A DNA stretch of 46,122 bases from Gemmatimonadota bacterium (GTDB lineage: Bacteria; Gemmatimonadota; Gemmatimonadetes; Gemmatimonadales; Gemmatimonadaceae): NCBI GenBank assembly GCA_031127075.1, contig JARIFA010000011.1, positions 1-46,122 on the forward strand. Reading direction: 5' to 3'. The translations under genes were made by a program, and so were the position numbers. Each line of letters starts with the position of its first letter. Position 1 is the first letter of the stretch. Below, piece after piece: positions 31,821 to 41,309 of the stretch. Under the pieces are notes generated by a model that ran no database searches, was not told the DNA's origin, and saw nothing but the letters and a program-made list of their open reading frames with translations.

Positions 31821-34739
31821 ATGTTGCGGCCGATGCGCGGGCTCCTCGCCATTGGGTGCGTCGCGATGGCGTCGGTCGCCGCGGCGCAGGCGACCGTGCG
31901 CCCCGACCTCGTCTGGCGCGCGCTCGAGGGTCCGCACGTGCGCGTGGTGTTCGAGCCCGGCCTCGAACCGCTCGCCCGGCGTGTCGTGGTCGTCGCCGAG
32001 TCCGCCTACGTCGCCCTCGCGCGCGAGCTGACGCCGCCGCGCGGTCGCATCGATCTCATCCTCGCTGACAACGTGGATTACGCGAACGGCGCCGCGACGC
32101 CCTTCCCGTCGAACCGCATCGTCCTCTACGCCCGGCCACCGATCGAGCAGCTCGCGCTCCGGCCGCACGAGGACTGGATGCGGCTCCTCGTCACACACGA
32201 GATGGCGCACCTCTTCCATCTCGATCGCGTGCGGGGGCTCTGGGCCGTGGGGCAGCGGGTCTTCGGGCGTGCGGCGCCGCTCTTCCCGAATGCGTACGCA
32301 CCGTCGTGGGTCCTCGAAGGGCTCGCGGTCCACTACGAGTCCCGGCTCGGCGGTGGCGGGCGTCTGCGGGGGAGCGAGTTCCCGGCGGTCGCGCGCGCCG
32401 CGGCGCTCGATGGCGTCCTCCCGCCGCTCGACGCGGTCTCGGCGGATGCGCCCCGCTTCCCGCTCGGCCAGAGCGTCTACGTCTATGGGGCGTTCGCGAT
32501 GTCGCGCGGCGACACCACGGGGATGCGGCGGTACGTGGAGGAGTCGAGCCGGCGGCTCTTCGTCTCGCGGCTCGACGCGCGCGCGCGGACCGCGTTCGGG
32601 GTCACCTTTCGTTCTCATTGGGAGGCGTGGCGCGATTCGGTCACGCGGGACGCGGCGGGGCTGCCCACGCCGTCGTCGGCCTCGCTCCGCTCGCGCGAAG
32701 GATACACCGCACGACATCCGCGATTCGTGGACGACACCGTGCTGCGCTTCGTCGCTGACGAGGGGCGGCGCGTCCCGGGGTTCTATGAGGCGCGTGACGT
32801 CGGGCGTGCGCGGCGGATCGGGCGGCGGAATTCCGTCGATGTCAGCGCGCGCGCCGGTGCGCGCGCGACCATCGCCGCCGAGCTTGACTACACCGATCCC
32901 TACACGGTGCGGTCTGCGCTCTATCTCGAACCGGATGGCGCCGGCGCGCGCCGTCGATTCAGCACCGCCACGCGGCTCTCGCAACCCGATGTCCACCGGT
33001 CGTCCGGACGGATCGTCGCGGTGCGGACGCAGCCGGGGACCACCGACCTCGTCACGCTCGAGGGCCCTGAGGCGACCGTCGAGCCGCTCGTCCTGGGCTC
33101 GCTCGACGAGACGTGGGGGGATCCACGGTGGTCGCGCGACGGCGGGCGCGTCGTCGCCGTCCGATGGCGGCGTGGCGGGAGGCTCGCCGTCGTGGTGCTC
33201 GACACGGTCGGTCGCCTCGAGCGGACGTTCTCGCCTCGTCCGCGCGTGCCCGGGTGGCTCACCGTCGTGTCGTCCCCGGTCTGGGAGCCGGGGGATACCA
33301 CCGTGCTCTTCGTGAGTGATCACGAGGGTCGTGCGATGGTGTACCGCGGGGATGTGCGGACGGGCGCGATGGGGCTGGTGTGGGCGACGCGGACCGCCCT
33401 GCAGACGCCGGATGTCTCGCCGAGCGGCGCGCGGATCGCCGCGGTGGAGCTGCGCGGCGATGGGTTCCATGTCGTGACGCGCGAGACGCCGACGGTCCCG
33501 CTGCGCGAGGAGGCGATGGCGCCCCGCGATTCACTGGGGGCCGCGACGCCGGTGGAATCCACGACGACGATGGCGGTGCCGTACGCCTCGGCGGGTGAGC
33601 TGGTGCCGACCTGGTGGCTGCCGGTCGCCGGGCCGTCGGGGCCGGGCAGTTGGTCGATCGGCGTGATGACGAGTGCGCGCGACCTCGTCGGCCGGCATGC
33701 GTTCGCGTGGACGTGGGCGCGGGATCTCGAGCGGCCGGAGGTGTCGTCGAGCGTCGCGTATCAATACGCCGGGTTCGGGAATCCCGTCGTGGGCGTGACG
33801 TACGCGAGCGGGTGGCAGCATCTCCCGGTTCGGCAGCAGGATGGGACGTTCGCGGGCTGGCTCGGCGAGCGCACGCGCCGTGGTGGCGTGCAGGTGACAC
33901 GGCAGCGGGTGGGGATCCGATGGAGCGGGTGGGCGGCGCTCGGCGCCGAGGTGGAGGCGGTGGATTACCAGACGGACCCGTTGCTGTTGCGCGCGCGGCT
34001 GACGAATCCGCGATTCCGCGAGACGGCGGTCTCGCAGGTGGCACAGCTCTCCACCGGGTTCAGCACGATGCAGCGGCCGACGCTGAGCGTCTCGGCTGAG
34101 GATGGGGTGACCGCGAGTGCGGTGCTGCGGCGTCGGTTCGGCGGGGCGGTGGGGGGCGGCGACGTGAGCGAGGCGATCGGAGCGGCCACCGGTGCGATCG
34201 CCGTCCCGTGGCCCGGCTTCGCGCGCGCGGTCGTCGCGGGGCGTGTGGCCGCGGGGTGGACCGCGTCGGCGTCACAGACGGGGTTCTCGGTGGGCGGGGT
34301 GAACGGCACGTCGATCGCGCTATTGCCGGGGCTTGTGATCGGCGGATCGCCGCGGACCTTCGGCGTGCGTGGGTTCGACACCGGAGCGCTGAGCGGCACG
34401 CGTGCCGCGGTGTCGAGCGTCGAGGTTCGGCTGCCGCTGACGCTGCTGGGTCGTGGGGTGCGTGGGACGTCGGTGTTCCTGCAGAAGGCCTCGCTCGCGG
34501 CGTACGCGGATGGTGGTGCGGCGTGGTGCGATCGGGCGGTCGCGGGGTCGCTGGTCTGTCCGGCACCGGTGGCGCCTCGGCGCTGGCTGGGGTCGGTGGG
34601 GGGGGAGCTCGGGGTGGATGCGGCGTTGCGGTATGATGTGGCGTATCGCTTCCGGTTCGGGGCGGCGCATCCAGTTGGTGGGCTGGGGTCGGCGCCGTCG
34701 CGTGTGGTGCTCTATTTCTCGATGGGGAGCACGTTCTGA
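31821..34739 (+). CDS. Exported metallopeptidase / beta-propeller / outer-membrane barrel fusion
   Basis: 972 residues with a signal peptide cleaved after about residue 22 (VAAAQ). Residues about 25-280 are a gluzincin-type zinc peptidase: HEMAH at 126-130 and Glu166 in WVLEGLAVHYE. The middle (about 290-620) shows repeated strand motifs with (S/P)xxSRDG and SPSGxR(I/V)A blocks, as in TolB-like six-bladed propellers. The C-terminal 330 residues are barrel-like strands and the chain ends with a terminal Phe (VVLYFSMGSTF), a typical outer-membrane insertion signal; this part resembles Omp85/surface-antigen barrels. The protein probably displays a peptidase at the outer membrane; the substrate is unknown. 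ATG 31821 starts the signal peptide. Confidence 0.8.
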   Translation: MLRPMRGLLAIGCVAMASVAAAQATVRPDLVWRALEGPHVRVVFEPGLEPLARRVVVVAESAYVALARELTPPRGRIDLILADNVDYANGAATPFPSNRIVLYARPPIEQLALRPHEDWMRLLVTHEMAHLFHLDRVRGLWAVGQRVFGRAAPLFPNAYAPSWVLEGLAVHYESRLGGGGRLRGSEFPAVARAAALDGVLPPLDAVSADAPRFPLGQSVYVYGAFAMSRGDTTGMRRYVEESSRRLFVSRLDARARTAFGVTFRSHWEAWRDSVTRDAAGLPTPSSASLRSREGYTARHPRFVDDTVLRFVADEGRRVPGFYEARDVGRARRIGRRNSVDVSARAGARATIAAELDYTDPYTVRSALYLEPDGAGARRRFSTATRLSQPDVHRSSGRIVAVRTQPGTTDLVTLEGPEATVEPLVLGSLDETWGDPRWSRDGGRVVAVRWRRGGRLAVVVLDTVGRLERTFSPRPRVPGWLTVVSSPVWEPGDTTVLFVSDHEGRAMVYRGDVRTGAMGLVWATRTALQTPDVSPSGARIAAVELRGDGFHVVTRETPTVPLREEAMAPRDSLGAATPVESTTTMAVPYASAGELVPTWWLPVAGPSGPGSWSIGVMTSARDLVGRHAFAWTWARDLERPEVSSSVAYQYAGFGNPVVGVTYASGWQHLPVRQQDGTFAGWLGERTRRGGVQVTRQRVGIRWSGWAALGAEVEAVDYQTDPLLLRARLTNPRFRETAVSQVAQLSTGFSTMQRPTLSVSAEDGVTASAVLRRRFGGAVGGGDVSEAIGAATGAIAVPWPGFARAVVAGRVAAGWTASASQTGFSVGGVNGTSIALLPGLVIGGSPRTFGVRGFDTGALSGTRAAVSSVEVRLPLTLLGRGVRGTSVFLQKASLAAYADGGAAWCDRAVAGSLVCPAPVAPRRWLGSVGGELGVDAALRYDVAYRFRFGAAHPVGGLGSAPSRVVLYFSMGSTF

Positions 34740-35224
34740 GCGATCGCGTGTGGGTGGCTCGTCCCGCGGGGTGGGATTCGTAGCCTTTTGATAAAAAGTG
34801 AGGGGTGTGGGTACTCTGGCTCGCGTCTCCGAGCAAGGACTGGCGTGGATTTCTTGGTGGGGGTATGATGCGTCCCCTTCGCTGATGTGACGAAGATTCT
34901 GTTTTCGTCGTCAGAATCGTAAGTCGTTTATTGGCAAAGGGTTACACATCAGTAGCTCGCACGGAATCGGTGTCGCGACGGTGTTGTGAAGGTGAAGGTC
35001 CGATGGGTGTTCACCATGACGTGGAAACCATCCTCGCGTGACCTTTTCGTGATGCGTCGTTTGGAAGTTGTTGTCCAGTAAGGCGTTGTTTCGTTCTTGC
35101 GCGGTCTCACGAGGATCGTAGCTTGGACCCCCTCGACCCCTGAATCGGCCGGGATCTCCTGTGAGACCCGGTTCCGATGTGTCTCAGGTTCGGCCTCATA
35201 CCCTTCAGTTGGAGAAGTACGCAG
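34740..35224 (+). other. Long, relatively AT-rich leader region of nrdJ
   Basis: 485 nt without a plausible gene, visibly lower in GC than its surroundings. It contains a promoter candidate (34788-34817). Around 34890-34915 two alternative inverted repeats overlap: GATTCTG with CAGAATC, and GACGAA with TTCGTC, so two mutually exclusive hairpins are possible. Further on, GGTGAA and TTCACC near 34990-35012 can pair. No B12 box of the cobalamin riboswitch (GCCACTG) and no convincing NrdR box was found. The last 15 nt hold a Shine-Dalgarno (GGAGAAG) for nrdJ. Confidence 0.5.
34788..34817 (+). promoter_or_regulatory. Candidate promoter upstream of nrdJ
   Basis: TTGATA (34788-34793), an 18-nt spacer and TACTCT (34812-34817) form a reasonable sigma70 promoter. 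Transcription from here would give nrdJ a 5' leader of about 400 nt. A weaker pair, TTGGCA at 34931 with TAGCTC at 34953, lies downstream. Confidence 0.35.
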
Positions 35225-37720
35225 ATGGCGCTCCCGACCACCCCCCCGAACACGCCCGCCACCTTGTCGCAGAATGCGCGCACGGTCCTCGACAAGCGCT
35301 ATCTCGTGAAGGACAAGACGGGGAAGTCGGTGGAGACGCCGGAGGATATGTTCTGGCGCGTCGCGACGACCGTCGCGGAGCCGGAGCGTCGCTATGGGGC
35401 GACGGACAAGCAGGTGGAGAAGATTGCGCGCCAGTTCTATGAGCTGATGACGCAGCGGCGTTTCGAGCCGAACTCGCCGACCTTGATGAATGCCGGGCGT
35501 CCGCTCGGGCAGCTCTCGGCGTGCTTCGTGCTCCCGGTGGACGACGCGCTCTCCAACGGGCACAGCGGCATCTATGACACGCTCCGGTCGATGGCGCTCA
35601 TCCATCAAAGCGGTGGCGGCACGGGGTTCTCCTTCTCGCGGCTCCGGGCGAAGGGGTCGATGGTGCGCTCGACGACCGGCGTGGCGAGCGGCCCGGTCTC
35701 CTTCATGCAGCTCTATGACGCGTCCACGGACGCGGTGAAGCAGGGTGGCACGCGCCGTGGCGCGAACATGGGCATCCTCCGGGTCGACCACCCGGACGTG
35801 CTGGAGTTCATCTCCTGCAAGGAAGACCTGACCAAGATCACGAACTTCAACATCTCGGTCGGCATCACCACCAAGTACATGGAGGCGCTGGCGGCGGGGG
35901 GCTCGTATGACCTCATCGATCCGATCTCCAAGCAGGTCGTCGGGCAGATGGATGCCCGCGAGGTGTGGGACAAGATGATCGAAGGGGCGTGGCGGACGGG
36001 TGAGCCGGGCGTCTTCTTCATCGACGAGGCCAACCGCTACAACCCGGTGCCGCACCTTGGTGCGTACGAGGCCACGAACCCCTGCGGCGAGCAGCCGCTC
36101 CTCGCGTACGACGTGTGCAACCTCGGCTCCATCAACGTCGGCTACTACGTCGTCGATGGCGCAATGGACTGGAAGGCGTTCGCCAAGGACATCCACCTGT
36201 CCACGCGGATGCTCGACAACATCATCGATGCGAACAAGTATCCGCTCCCGGAGATCGACGCGCTGGCCAAGCGCATCCGTCGCATCGGGCTCGGCGTGAT
36301 GGGCTTCGCCGACGCGTTGATCCGACTCGGCATCCAGTACGACACGCTCGAGGGCGTGGCCTTCGGCAAGCGCGTGATGGAGTTCCTCGACGTCGAGGGG
36401 AAGAAGGAATCGGCGCGGCTGGCCGAGGAGCGCGGCGCGTTCCCGGAGTGGGAGCGGTCGATCTGGGGCCCGGACGCGACCTGTGCCCGCGATGAGGCCG
36501 GGGAGCGTATCCGCCCTGAGCTGAAGCTCCGCAATTGCAACGTCACGACCGTCGCGCCGACCGGCACCATCTCGATCATCGCCGGGTGCTCGTCGGGACT
36601 CGAGCCGCTCTTCGCGGTCGCGTTCATGCGGAACCAGGCCGGCGTGATGATGCCGGACGTGAACGAGGACTTCGTCGCGATCGCCAAGAAGGAGGGGTGG
36701 TTCTCTGACGCCCTGATGGAGCGCATCGCTAAGACGGGCTCGGTGATCCAGCCCGAGGTCCCGGTGAAGTGGCAGCAGGTCTTCGCCACCGCGAACAACA
36801 TCGCGCCGGAGTGGCACATCCGGATGCAGGCGGCGTTCCAGGAGCACTGCGACTCCGCGATCTCCAAGACGACGAACTTCTCGCACGCCGCGACGCGTGA
36901 CGACGTCCGCGCGATCTACGAGCTCGCGTACCAGATGAAGTGCAAGGGCGTCACGGTCTACCGTGATGGTTCGCGCGACGGGCAGGTGCTCTCGACCGGC
37001 GCCACGGCCGAGGCGGCGGCGAAGCGCGCCGGCGGGGCCGAGGACGCGACCGCGAAGCGCGAGCTCGCCGAGCTCAAGGGCCAGCTGGCGGAGATTACCT
37101 CCGACAATGACCGCCTGAAGAAGCTCCTGTTCGACGCCGAGGCGGAGACCCTCCAGCGCCGCCAGAAGCGGTCGCGCCCGGACATCCTCAAGTCGACGGC
37201 CATCCGGAAGGAGACCCCGCTGGGCACGATGTTCGTCCACATCACCGAGGACGATAAGGGGCAGCCGTTCGAGGTCTTCATCAACCTCGGCAAGGCCGGT
37301 GGCCCGGCGATGGCCGATGCCGAAGCGGTCGGGCGCTTGGTCTCGCTCGCCCTCCGCTCGGGGATCTCGATCCAGCAGGTCCACCGCCAGCTGCGTGGCA
37401 TCTCGTCGGATCGCGCCGTCGGGCTCGGCGCGAACAAGGTCCTCTCCGTGCCGGATGCGATCGGCATCGCGCTCGAAGATTGGATGCGCTCGAAGCAGGG
37501 CGTGCAGCAGGACCTCCTCGCCGGCGCCGCGCCGGCCGCCGCGCCGGCCGCCGCGCCGGCCCCCGTGCCGGTGGTCACCGCCGGCGGGGCCCAGATGCAG
37601 TTCGAGTCGATGTCCGGCGGCGACGCCTTCATCGGCACCTGCCCCGACTGCGGCTCGCAGCTCGAGTTCGCCGAAGGCTGCGTGAAGTGCCACGTCTGCG
37701 GCTTCTCGGAGTGCGGCTGA
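35225..37720 (+). CDS. nrdJ: Adenosylcobalamin-dependent (class II) ribonucleoside-diphosphate reductase
   Basis: Reduces ribonucleotides to deoxyribonucleotides with a B12-derived radical, independent of oxygen; cytoplasmic. The 831-residue chain has the radical-reductase core: [10 protein letters not shown], the active-site Cys in [24 protein letters not shown], the NPCGE triad Asn285-Cys287-Glu289, and [18 protein letters not shown] coiled segment near 615-640 precedes a TSCPEC-like C-terminal module: an Ala/Pro-repeat linker (37520-37575) and a Cys-rich tail ([10 protein letters not shown]...[13 protein letters not shown]) that re-reduces the active site. ATG 35225 has GGAGAAG 7 nt upstream. 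It is the only ribonucleotide reductase in the window. Confidence 0.97.
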   Translation: MALPTTPPNTPATLSQNARTVLDKRYLVKDKTGKSVETPEDMFWRVATTVAEPERRYGATDKQVEKIARQFYELMTQRRFEPNSPTLMNAGRPLGQLSACFVLPVDDALSNGHSGIYDTLRSMALIHQSGGGTGFSFSRLRAKGSMVRSTTGVASGPVSFMQLYDASTDAVKQGGTRRGANMGILRVDHPDVLEFISCKEDLTKITNFNISVGITTKYMEALAAGGSYDLIDPISKQVVGQMDAREVWDKMIEGAWRTGEPGVFFIDEANRYNPVPHLGAYEATNPCGEQPLLAYDVCNLGSINVGYYVVDGAMDWKAFAKDIHLSTRMLDNIIDANKYPLPEIDALAKRIRRIGLGVMGFADALIRLGIQYDTLEGVAFGKRVMEFLDVEGKKESARLAEERGAFPEWERSIWGPDATCARDEAGERIRPELKLRNCNVTTVAPTGTISIIAGCSSGLEPLFAVAFMRNQAGVMMPDVNEDFVAIAKKEGWFSDALMERIAKTGSVIQPEVPVKWQQVFATANNIAPEWHIRMQAAFQEHCDSAISKTTNFSHAATRDDVRAIYELAYQMKCKGVTVYRDGSRDGQVLSTGATAEAAAKRAGGAEDATAKRELAELKGQLAEITSDNDRLKKLLFDAEAETLQRRQKRSRPDILKSTAIRKETPLGTMFVHITEDDKGQPFEVFINLGKAGGPAMADAEAVGRLVSLALRSGISIQQVHRQLRGISSDRAVGLGANKVLSVPDAIGIALEDWMRSKQGVQQDLLAGAAPAAAPAAAPAPVPVVTAGGAQMQFESMSGGDAFIGTCPDCGSQLEFAEGCVKCHVCGFSECG

Positions 37721-37761
37721 GCCTGTCCGACACCGGCCTTCCGCCGGCGCGCTAGACTTCC

Positions 37762-37794
37762 AGTGGGCCGTCTCCCGAGCGGAGGCGGCCCACT
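37762..37794 (+). terminator. Strong hairpin after nrdJ
   Basis: A 14-bp stem with a single G-T pair and a 5-nt CGAGC loop lies 42 nt after the nrdJ stop. There is no T-run downstream, so it may be a factor-dependent terminator or an mRNA 3'-end stabiliser. TAGACT just before it (37753-37758) could be a -10 box, which would put the hairpin in the leader of the next gene. Confidence 0.5.
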
Positions 37795-37848
37795 GCGCAT
37801 CTCCCCGATTCCGCCGGCACGCCGGATCGTCCCTCACCCCGCCTCACG

Positions 37849-38511
37849 ATGACCGTACGTCGCCTCCTCGGCGGTCTGACCGCCATCCTCGCCTGGACCG
37901 CCCTGCTCCTGCAGTTCGGCCTGCACGTGACGAGTGGCGTCGACATCACCGGCGCGCCCCGAAGCGTCGCGATGTCCATCGTGGATTACTTCGGCTACTT
38001 CACAATCCTCACCAACCTGCTGGTCGCGGTCGTCCTCACCGGCCCGGTGGTCGCACCCGGCGGCGCGTGGGCGCGCTGGGCCGAGGATCTGCGGACCACC
38101 TGGACCGCCGCCGCCGCGATCCTCGTGGTCGGAGTCGCGTACCACGTGCTGTTGAGTGCGACCTATAATCCCGTCGGGCTCGCGGCCGTCACCGACCTGC
38201 TCTTCCATTACATCGTTCCGACGCTGTACGTGGCGTACTGGATCGCCTTCACCGACGTCCGAGAGGCGCGCTGGACGCGGTTCGCCCCGGTGCTCAGCGT
38301 CTATCCCACGGCGTACTTCACCTATCTCGTGGTCCGCGGCCAGGTCATCGGCACGTATCCTTACTTTTTCGTCGATGTGCGGACGATCGGGCTCCTCGGC
38401 GCGTTCAGAAACGCGATGGCGATCCTCGCCTTTTATCTGCTCGTGGCGTGGGTCATCGCCTTGGTGGCGGGTCGATTCGGCGCGCGCCAGAACGCGGCGA
38501 CTGGGCGCTGA
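37849..38511 (+). CDS. Pr6Pr-family membrane protein
   Basis: A 220-residue integral membrane protein with about six helices. Family hallmarks are DYFGYFTILTNLLVA in the second helix, LLSATYNPVGL, the HYIVPTLYVAYWIAF helix and YPTAYFTYLVVRGQVIGTYPYFFVDV. The family is named after a Mycobacterium/actinobacterial membrane protein and is related to the FAR-17a/AIG1 fold; some eukaryotic relatives hydrolyse fatty-acid esters, the bacterial role is unknown. It stands between nrdJ and the acyl-CoA ligase gene (27 nt away), with which it is probably co-transcribed. Confidence 0.8.
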   Translation: MTVRRLLGGLTAILAWTALLLQFGLHVTSGVDITGAPRSVAMSIVDYFGYFTILTNLLVAVVLTGPVVAPGGAWARWAEDLRTTWTAAAAILVVGVAYHVLLSATYNPVGLAAVTDLLFHYIVPTLYVAYWIAFTDVREARWTRFAPVLSVYPTAYFTYLVVRGQVIGTYPYFFVDVRTIGLLGAFRNAMAILAFYLLVAWVIALVAGRFGARQNAATGR

Positions 38512-38538
38512 GCCGCGCGACGGAACCGCCCCCGCGAT

Positions 38539-40014
38539 ATGTCCCTCCTTGCCCTCTACGATCCGGCGCTTCGCGGGCGCGCTGACGCGCCCGCACTCGA
38601 GGTCGGGGACGTGGCGGGGGTGCGCGCCTTCACCTTCGGCGCGCTCGACGCCCGCAGCGACCGGCTGGCGGCGGCACTCCGGCGCCGCGGGGTAGGGACC
38701 GGTGACCGCGTCGCGCTCCTGCTGGCGAACCGCCTCGAGTTCGTCGACTGCTGGCTCGCTCTGATGAAGCTCGGCGCCATCGCCGTCCCGATGAACGTGC
38801 TCTACAAGGGGCGGGAGATCGGCCACATCGTGACGGATGCGGCTCCGGTGGCCGTGGTGACGACGGCGGATCGTGCCGCGGACCTGCCGGCGGGCGCAGC
38901 CCTCTGGGATATCGATGCGCTCTCTGGCGAGGCTGAGGGGCTCGCGACCGTGCGGCTGCCGGTGGCGCTCAACGATGAGATGCCGGCCGCGCTCGTCTAC
39001 ACCTCGGGCACGACGGGGCTCGCGAAGGGCGCGGTGCTGACGCACGGCAACTTCGCGGCGAACGCTCGCGCGCTCGTCGCGGCGTGGCGCATCACCTCGG
39101 CGGATCGCTATCTCGCCGTCCTCCCACTCTTCCACGTGCACGGGCTCGGGAACGGGATCCAGAGCTGGCTCGTGACGGGGTGCCATCTGCGGCTGGCGAC
39201 GCGCTTTCGTCAGGAGGCGGCCCTCGAGTGGTTCGAGAGCTATCGGCCGACGCTCTTCTTCGGCGTGCCGACGATGTATGTGCGCCTGCTCGAGGCACCG
39301 GTCGAACGGGCGCGCCCGATCGGCGCTGGCGTGCGGCTCTTCGTCTCCGGTTCCGCGCCCCTCCCGGCGCCAGTGCTGGAGGCATTCGCCGATCGCTTCG
39401 GGCATCGGATCCTCGAGCGGTACGGGATGACCGAGACCCTGATGAATGTGAGCAATCCGTACGACGGCGAGCGTCGCGCGGGGACGGTGGGGCATCCCCT
39501 GCCGGGCGTCGAGGTCGCAATCCGCGATGAGGCGGGTGGGGTCGTGCCTGACGGCACGTCCGGGGAGCTCTGGGTGCGCGGGCCGAACGTCTGCGCGGGG
39601 TACTGGCAGCGACCCGATGCCACGGCGGCGGCGTTCGTCGATGGCTGGTTCCGGACCGGGGACCTTGGCGTCCGGGATGCCGCGGACGGGTACATCACCT
39701 TGCAGGGGCGCCGGAGTGACGTGATCATCTCGGGCGGCTTCAACATCTATCCCCGCGAAGTGGAGGAGCTCCTGACGACGATGCGAGGGGTGCGAGAGGC
39801 GGCGGTGGCGGCGCGGCCGGATCCGGTTCGCGGGGAGGTCCCGGTGGCGTATCTCGTCTGTGACGACGACGTCGACCTCGCCGGGGTCGAGGCATCGTTG
39901 CGCGACCACGTGGCGTCGTTCAAGATCCCGCGCGCCTTCCATCGCGTGGCCTCGCTGCCACGGACGGCGCTCGGCAAGGTACAGAAGCACCTCTTGGCCG
40001 GGCTCGTCCCATGA
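38539..40014 (+). CDS. AMP-forming acyl-CoA ligase, malonyl-CoA synthetase (MatB)-like
   Basis: Activates a carboxylic acid to its CoA thioester through an acyl-AMP; 491 residues, ANL superfamily. ATP-binding P-loop YTSGTTGLAKGAVLTHGN, the FFGVPTMYVRLLE region, the A5 motif ERYGMTETLMNVSNPYDGER, TGDLG, the hinge GRRSDVIISGGFNIYP and the catalytic Lys in RTALGKVQ are all present. The SNPYDGERRAGTVG stretch closely resembles MatB malonyl-CoA synthetases, and the neighbour encodes a MatC-like carrier, so malonate is the best guess; other short acids remain possible. ATG 38539 has no clear Shine-Dalgarno. No malonyl-CoA decarboxylase (matA) is in the window. Confidence 0.88.
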   Translation: MSLLALYDPALRGRADAPALEVGDVAGVRAFTFGALDARSDRLAAALRRRGVGTGDRVALLLANRLEFVDCWLALMKLGAIAVPMNVLYKGREIGHIVTDAAPVAVVTTADRAADLPAGAALWDIDALSGEAEGLATVRLPVALNDEMPAALVYTSGTTGLAKGAVLTHGNFAANARALVAAWRITSADRYLAVLPLFHVHGLGNGIQSWLVTGCHLRLATRFRQEAALEWFESYRPTLFFGVPTMYVRLLEAPVERARPIGAGVRLFVSGSAPLPAPVLEAFADRFGHRILERYGMTETLMNVSNPYDGERRAGTVGHPLPGVEVAIRDEAGGVVPDGTSGELWVRGPNVCAGYWQRPDATAAAFVDGWFRTGDLGVRDAADGYITLQGRRSDVIISGGFNIYPREVEELLTTMRGVREAAVAARPDPVRGEVPVAYLVCDDDVDLAGVEASLRDHVASFKIPRAFHRVASLPRTALGKVQKHLLAGLVP

Positions 40015-40045
40015 GGCGTCGCGTGCGCCGTGGCGTGAGGGGCGC

Positions 40046-41290
40046 GTGACCGCGGCCCAGCTCTCGGTGGTCGCCCTCGCCGTCGTGATCGGGGCGAGCT
40101 TCTTCTCGCGCATCAACGTCGGGATCCTCGCCGTAGCGCTCGCCGGCCCCGTGGCACTGCACGCCGCCGGCTGGTCGCCGGACGCGGTGCTGAAGCTCTT
40201 CCCGGCGCCGCTCTTCCTCACCCTCCTCGGGGTGACGTTGCTCTTCGGCGTGGCGCAGGCGAACGGGGCGATGGCGGCGTTGACGCACGGGACGCTGCGC
40301 ATGGCCGGTGGGCGGGCCCGCTGGCTCCCCGCGCTCTTCTTCCTGCTCGCCTGCGCGATCAGCACGGTGGGGCCCGGGGCGATCGCGACGCTCGCGTTGT
40401 TGGCGCCGCTCGGGATGGCCGCGGGCGCGCGCGCGGGTCTGCCGCCGCTGCTCACCGCGCTGATGCTCGGGAACGGGGCGAACGCGGGGAATCTCTCCCC
40501 GTTCAGCGCCGTCGGCGTGATCGTCTCGGATGGGATGGCCGCGGCGGGACTGACGGGACATCAGTGGACCGTCTGGGCCGCGAACTTCACCGCGCATCTG
40601 CTGGTCGCCCTGGTGGCGTGGGCGCTCTTCGGGGGCCCGCGGCTCTGGCGCGAGACCGCACGTGTCGTGCTCGACGACGCCGTCCCCTTCGACGGCCGCC
40701 ACCGCGTGACGCTCGGGGTGATCGCGCTGTTTGTGCTCGCGGTGACGATGCTCAAGGCCCACATCGGTCTCACCGCCTTCGCCGGTGTGGCGTTCCTGCT
40801 GCTCGTCGGGGCGGGGGACGATGCGGCGACACTCAAGCAGGTGCCGTGGGCGGTGCTGGTGATGGTCTGCGGCGTCAGCGTCCTGATCGGCGTGCTCGAG
40901 CAGACCGGGGGGATGACCCTCTTCTCCGACCTCCTGGCGCGCATCGCGACGCCGGCGTCGGTGAATGGCGTGATCGCCTTCGTGACCGGCACGATCTCCA
41001 CCTACAGTTCCACCTCGGGTGTGGTGTATCCGACCTTCCTCCCGACCGTCAGCGACGTGGTCGCGCGGCTCGGGGGCGGGAACGCGCTCGAGGTGGCGCT
41101 GAGCATCAACGTGGGCGCGGCGCTCGTCGATGTCTCCCCGCTCTCGACGCTCGGCGCGCTCTGCATCGCTGCGCTCCCGAAGGGGGGCGATGAAAAGCGG
41201 CTCTTCCGTCAGCTCCTGCTCTGGGGGACGGCGATGACCGTCGTCGGCGCCCTCTTCTGCCAGTTCTGTATCGGTTGGTTCATCAGTTGA
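40046..41290 (+). CDS. MatC/SLC13-like dicarboxylate carrier
   Basis: A 414-residue inner-membrane transporter with about eleven or twelve helices. The N-terminal half has the features of the MatC N-terminal family, with GNGANAGNLSPFSAVGVIVSDGMA in the first re-entrant region, and the second half has the mirrored TYSSTSGVVYPTFLP region, as in SLC13/ArsB-type ion transporters. It may import malonate for the ligase encoded 31 nt upstream. GTG 40046 is the start since the frame before it overlaps the ligase gene; a GAGGGG lies close upstream. Confidence 0.8.
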   Translation: MTAAQLSVVALAVVIGASFFSRINVGILAVALAGPVALHAAGWSPDAVLKLFPAPLFLTLLGVTLLFGVAQANGAMAALTHGTLRMAGGRARWLPALFFLLACAISTVGPGAIATLALLAPLGMAAGARAGLPPLLTALMLGNGANAGNLSPFSAVGVIVSDGMAAAGLTGHQWTVWAANFTAHLLVALVAWALFGGPRLWRETARVVLDDAVPFDGRHRVTLGVIALFVLAVTMLKAHIGLTAFAGVAFLLLVGAGDDAATLKQVPWAVLVMVCGVSVLIGVLEQTGGMTLFSDLLARIATPASVNGVIAFVTGTISTYSSTSGVVYPTFLPTVSDVVARLGGGNALEVALSINVGAALVDVSPLSTLGALCIAALPKGGDEKRLFRQLLLWGTAMTVVGALFCQFCIGWFIS

Positions 41291-41309
41291 CCGTCATCCC
41301 GGAGTGCTG

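Noticed and set aside
34740-35224. Cobalamin riboswitch upstream of nrdJ
   Set aside because: No B12 box (GCCACTG) or typical surrounding elements could be found by eye.
37525-37575. Short repeat array in nrdJ
   Set aside because: It is an in-frame Ala/Pro linker repeat between the catalytic core and the Cys-rich tail, not an independent element.
34949-37837. Long open frame of over 900 codons on the minus strand opposite nrdJ
   Set aside because: It is the antisense shadow of a GC-rich gene; the + strand encodes a complete NrdJ with all motifs, while the antisense product is Arg/His/Glu-rich without recognisable domains.
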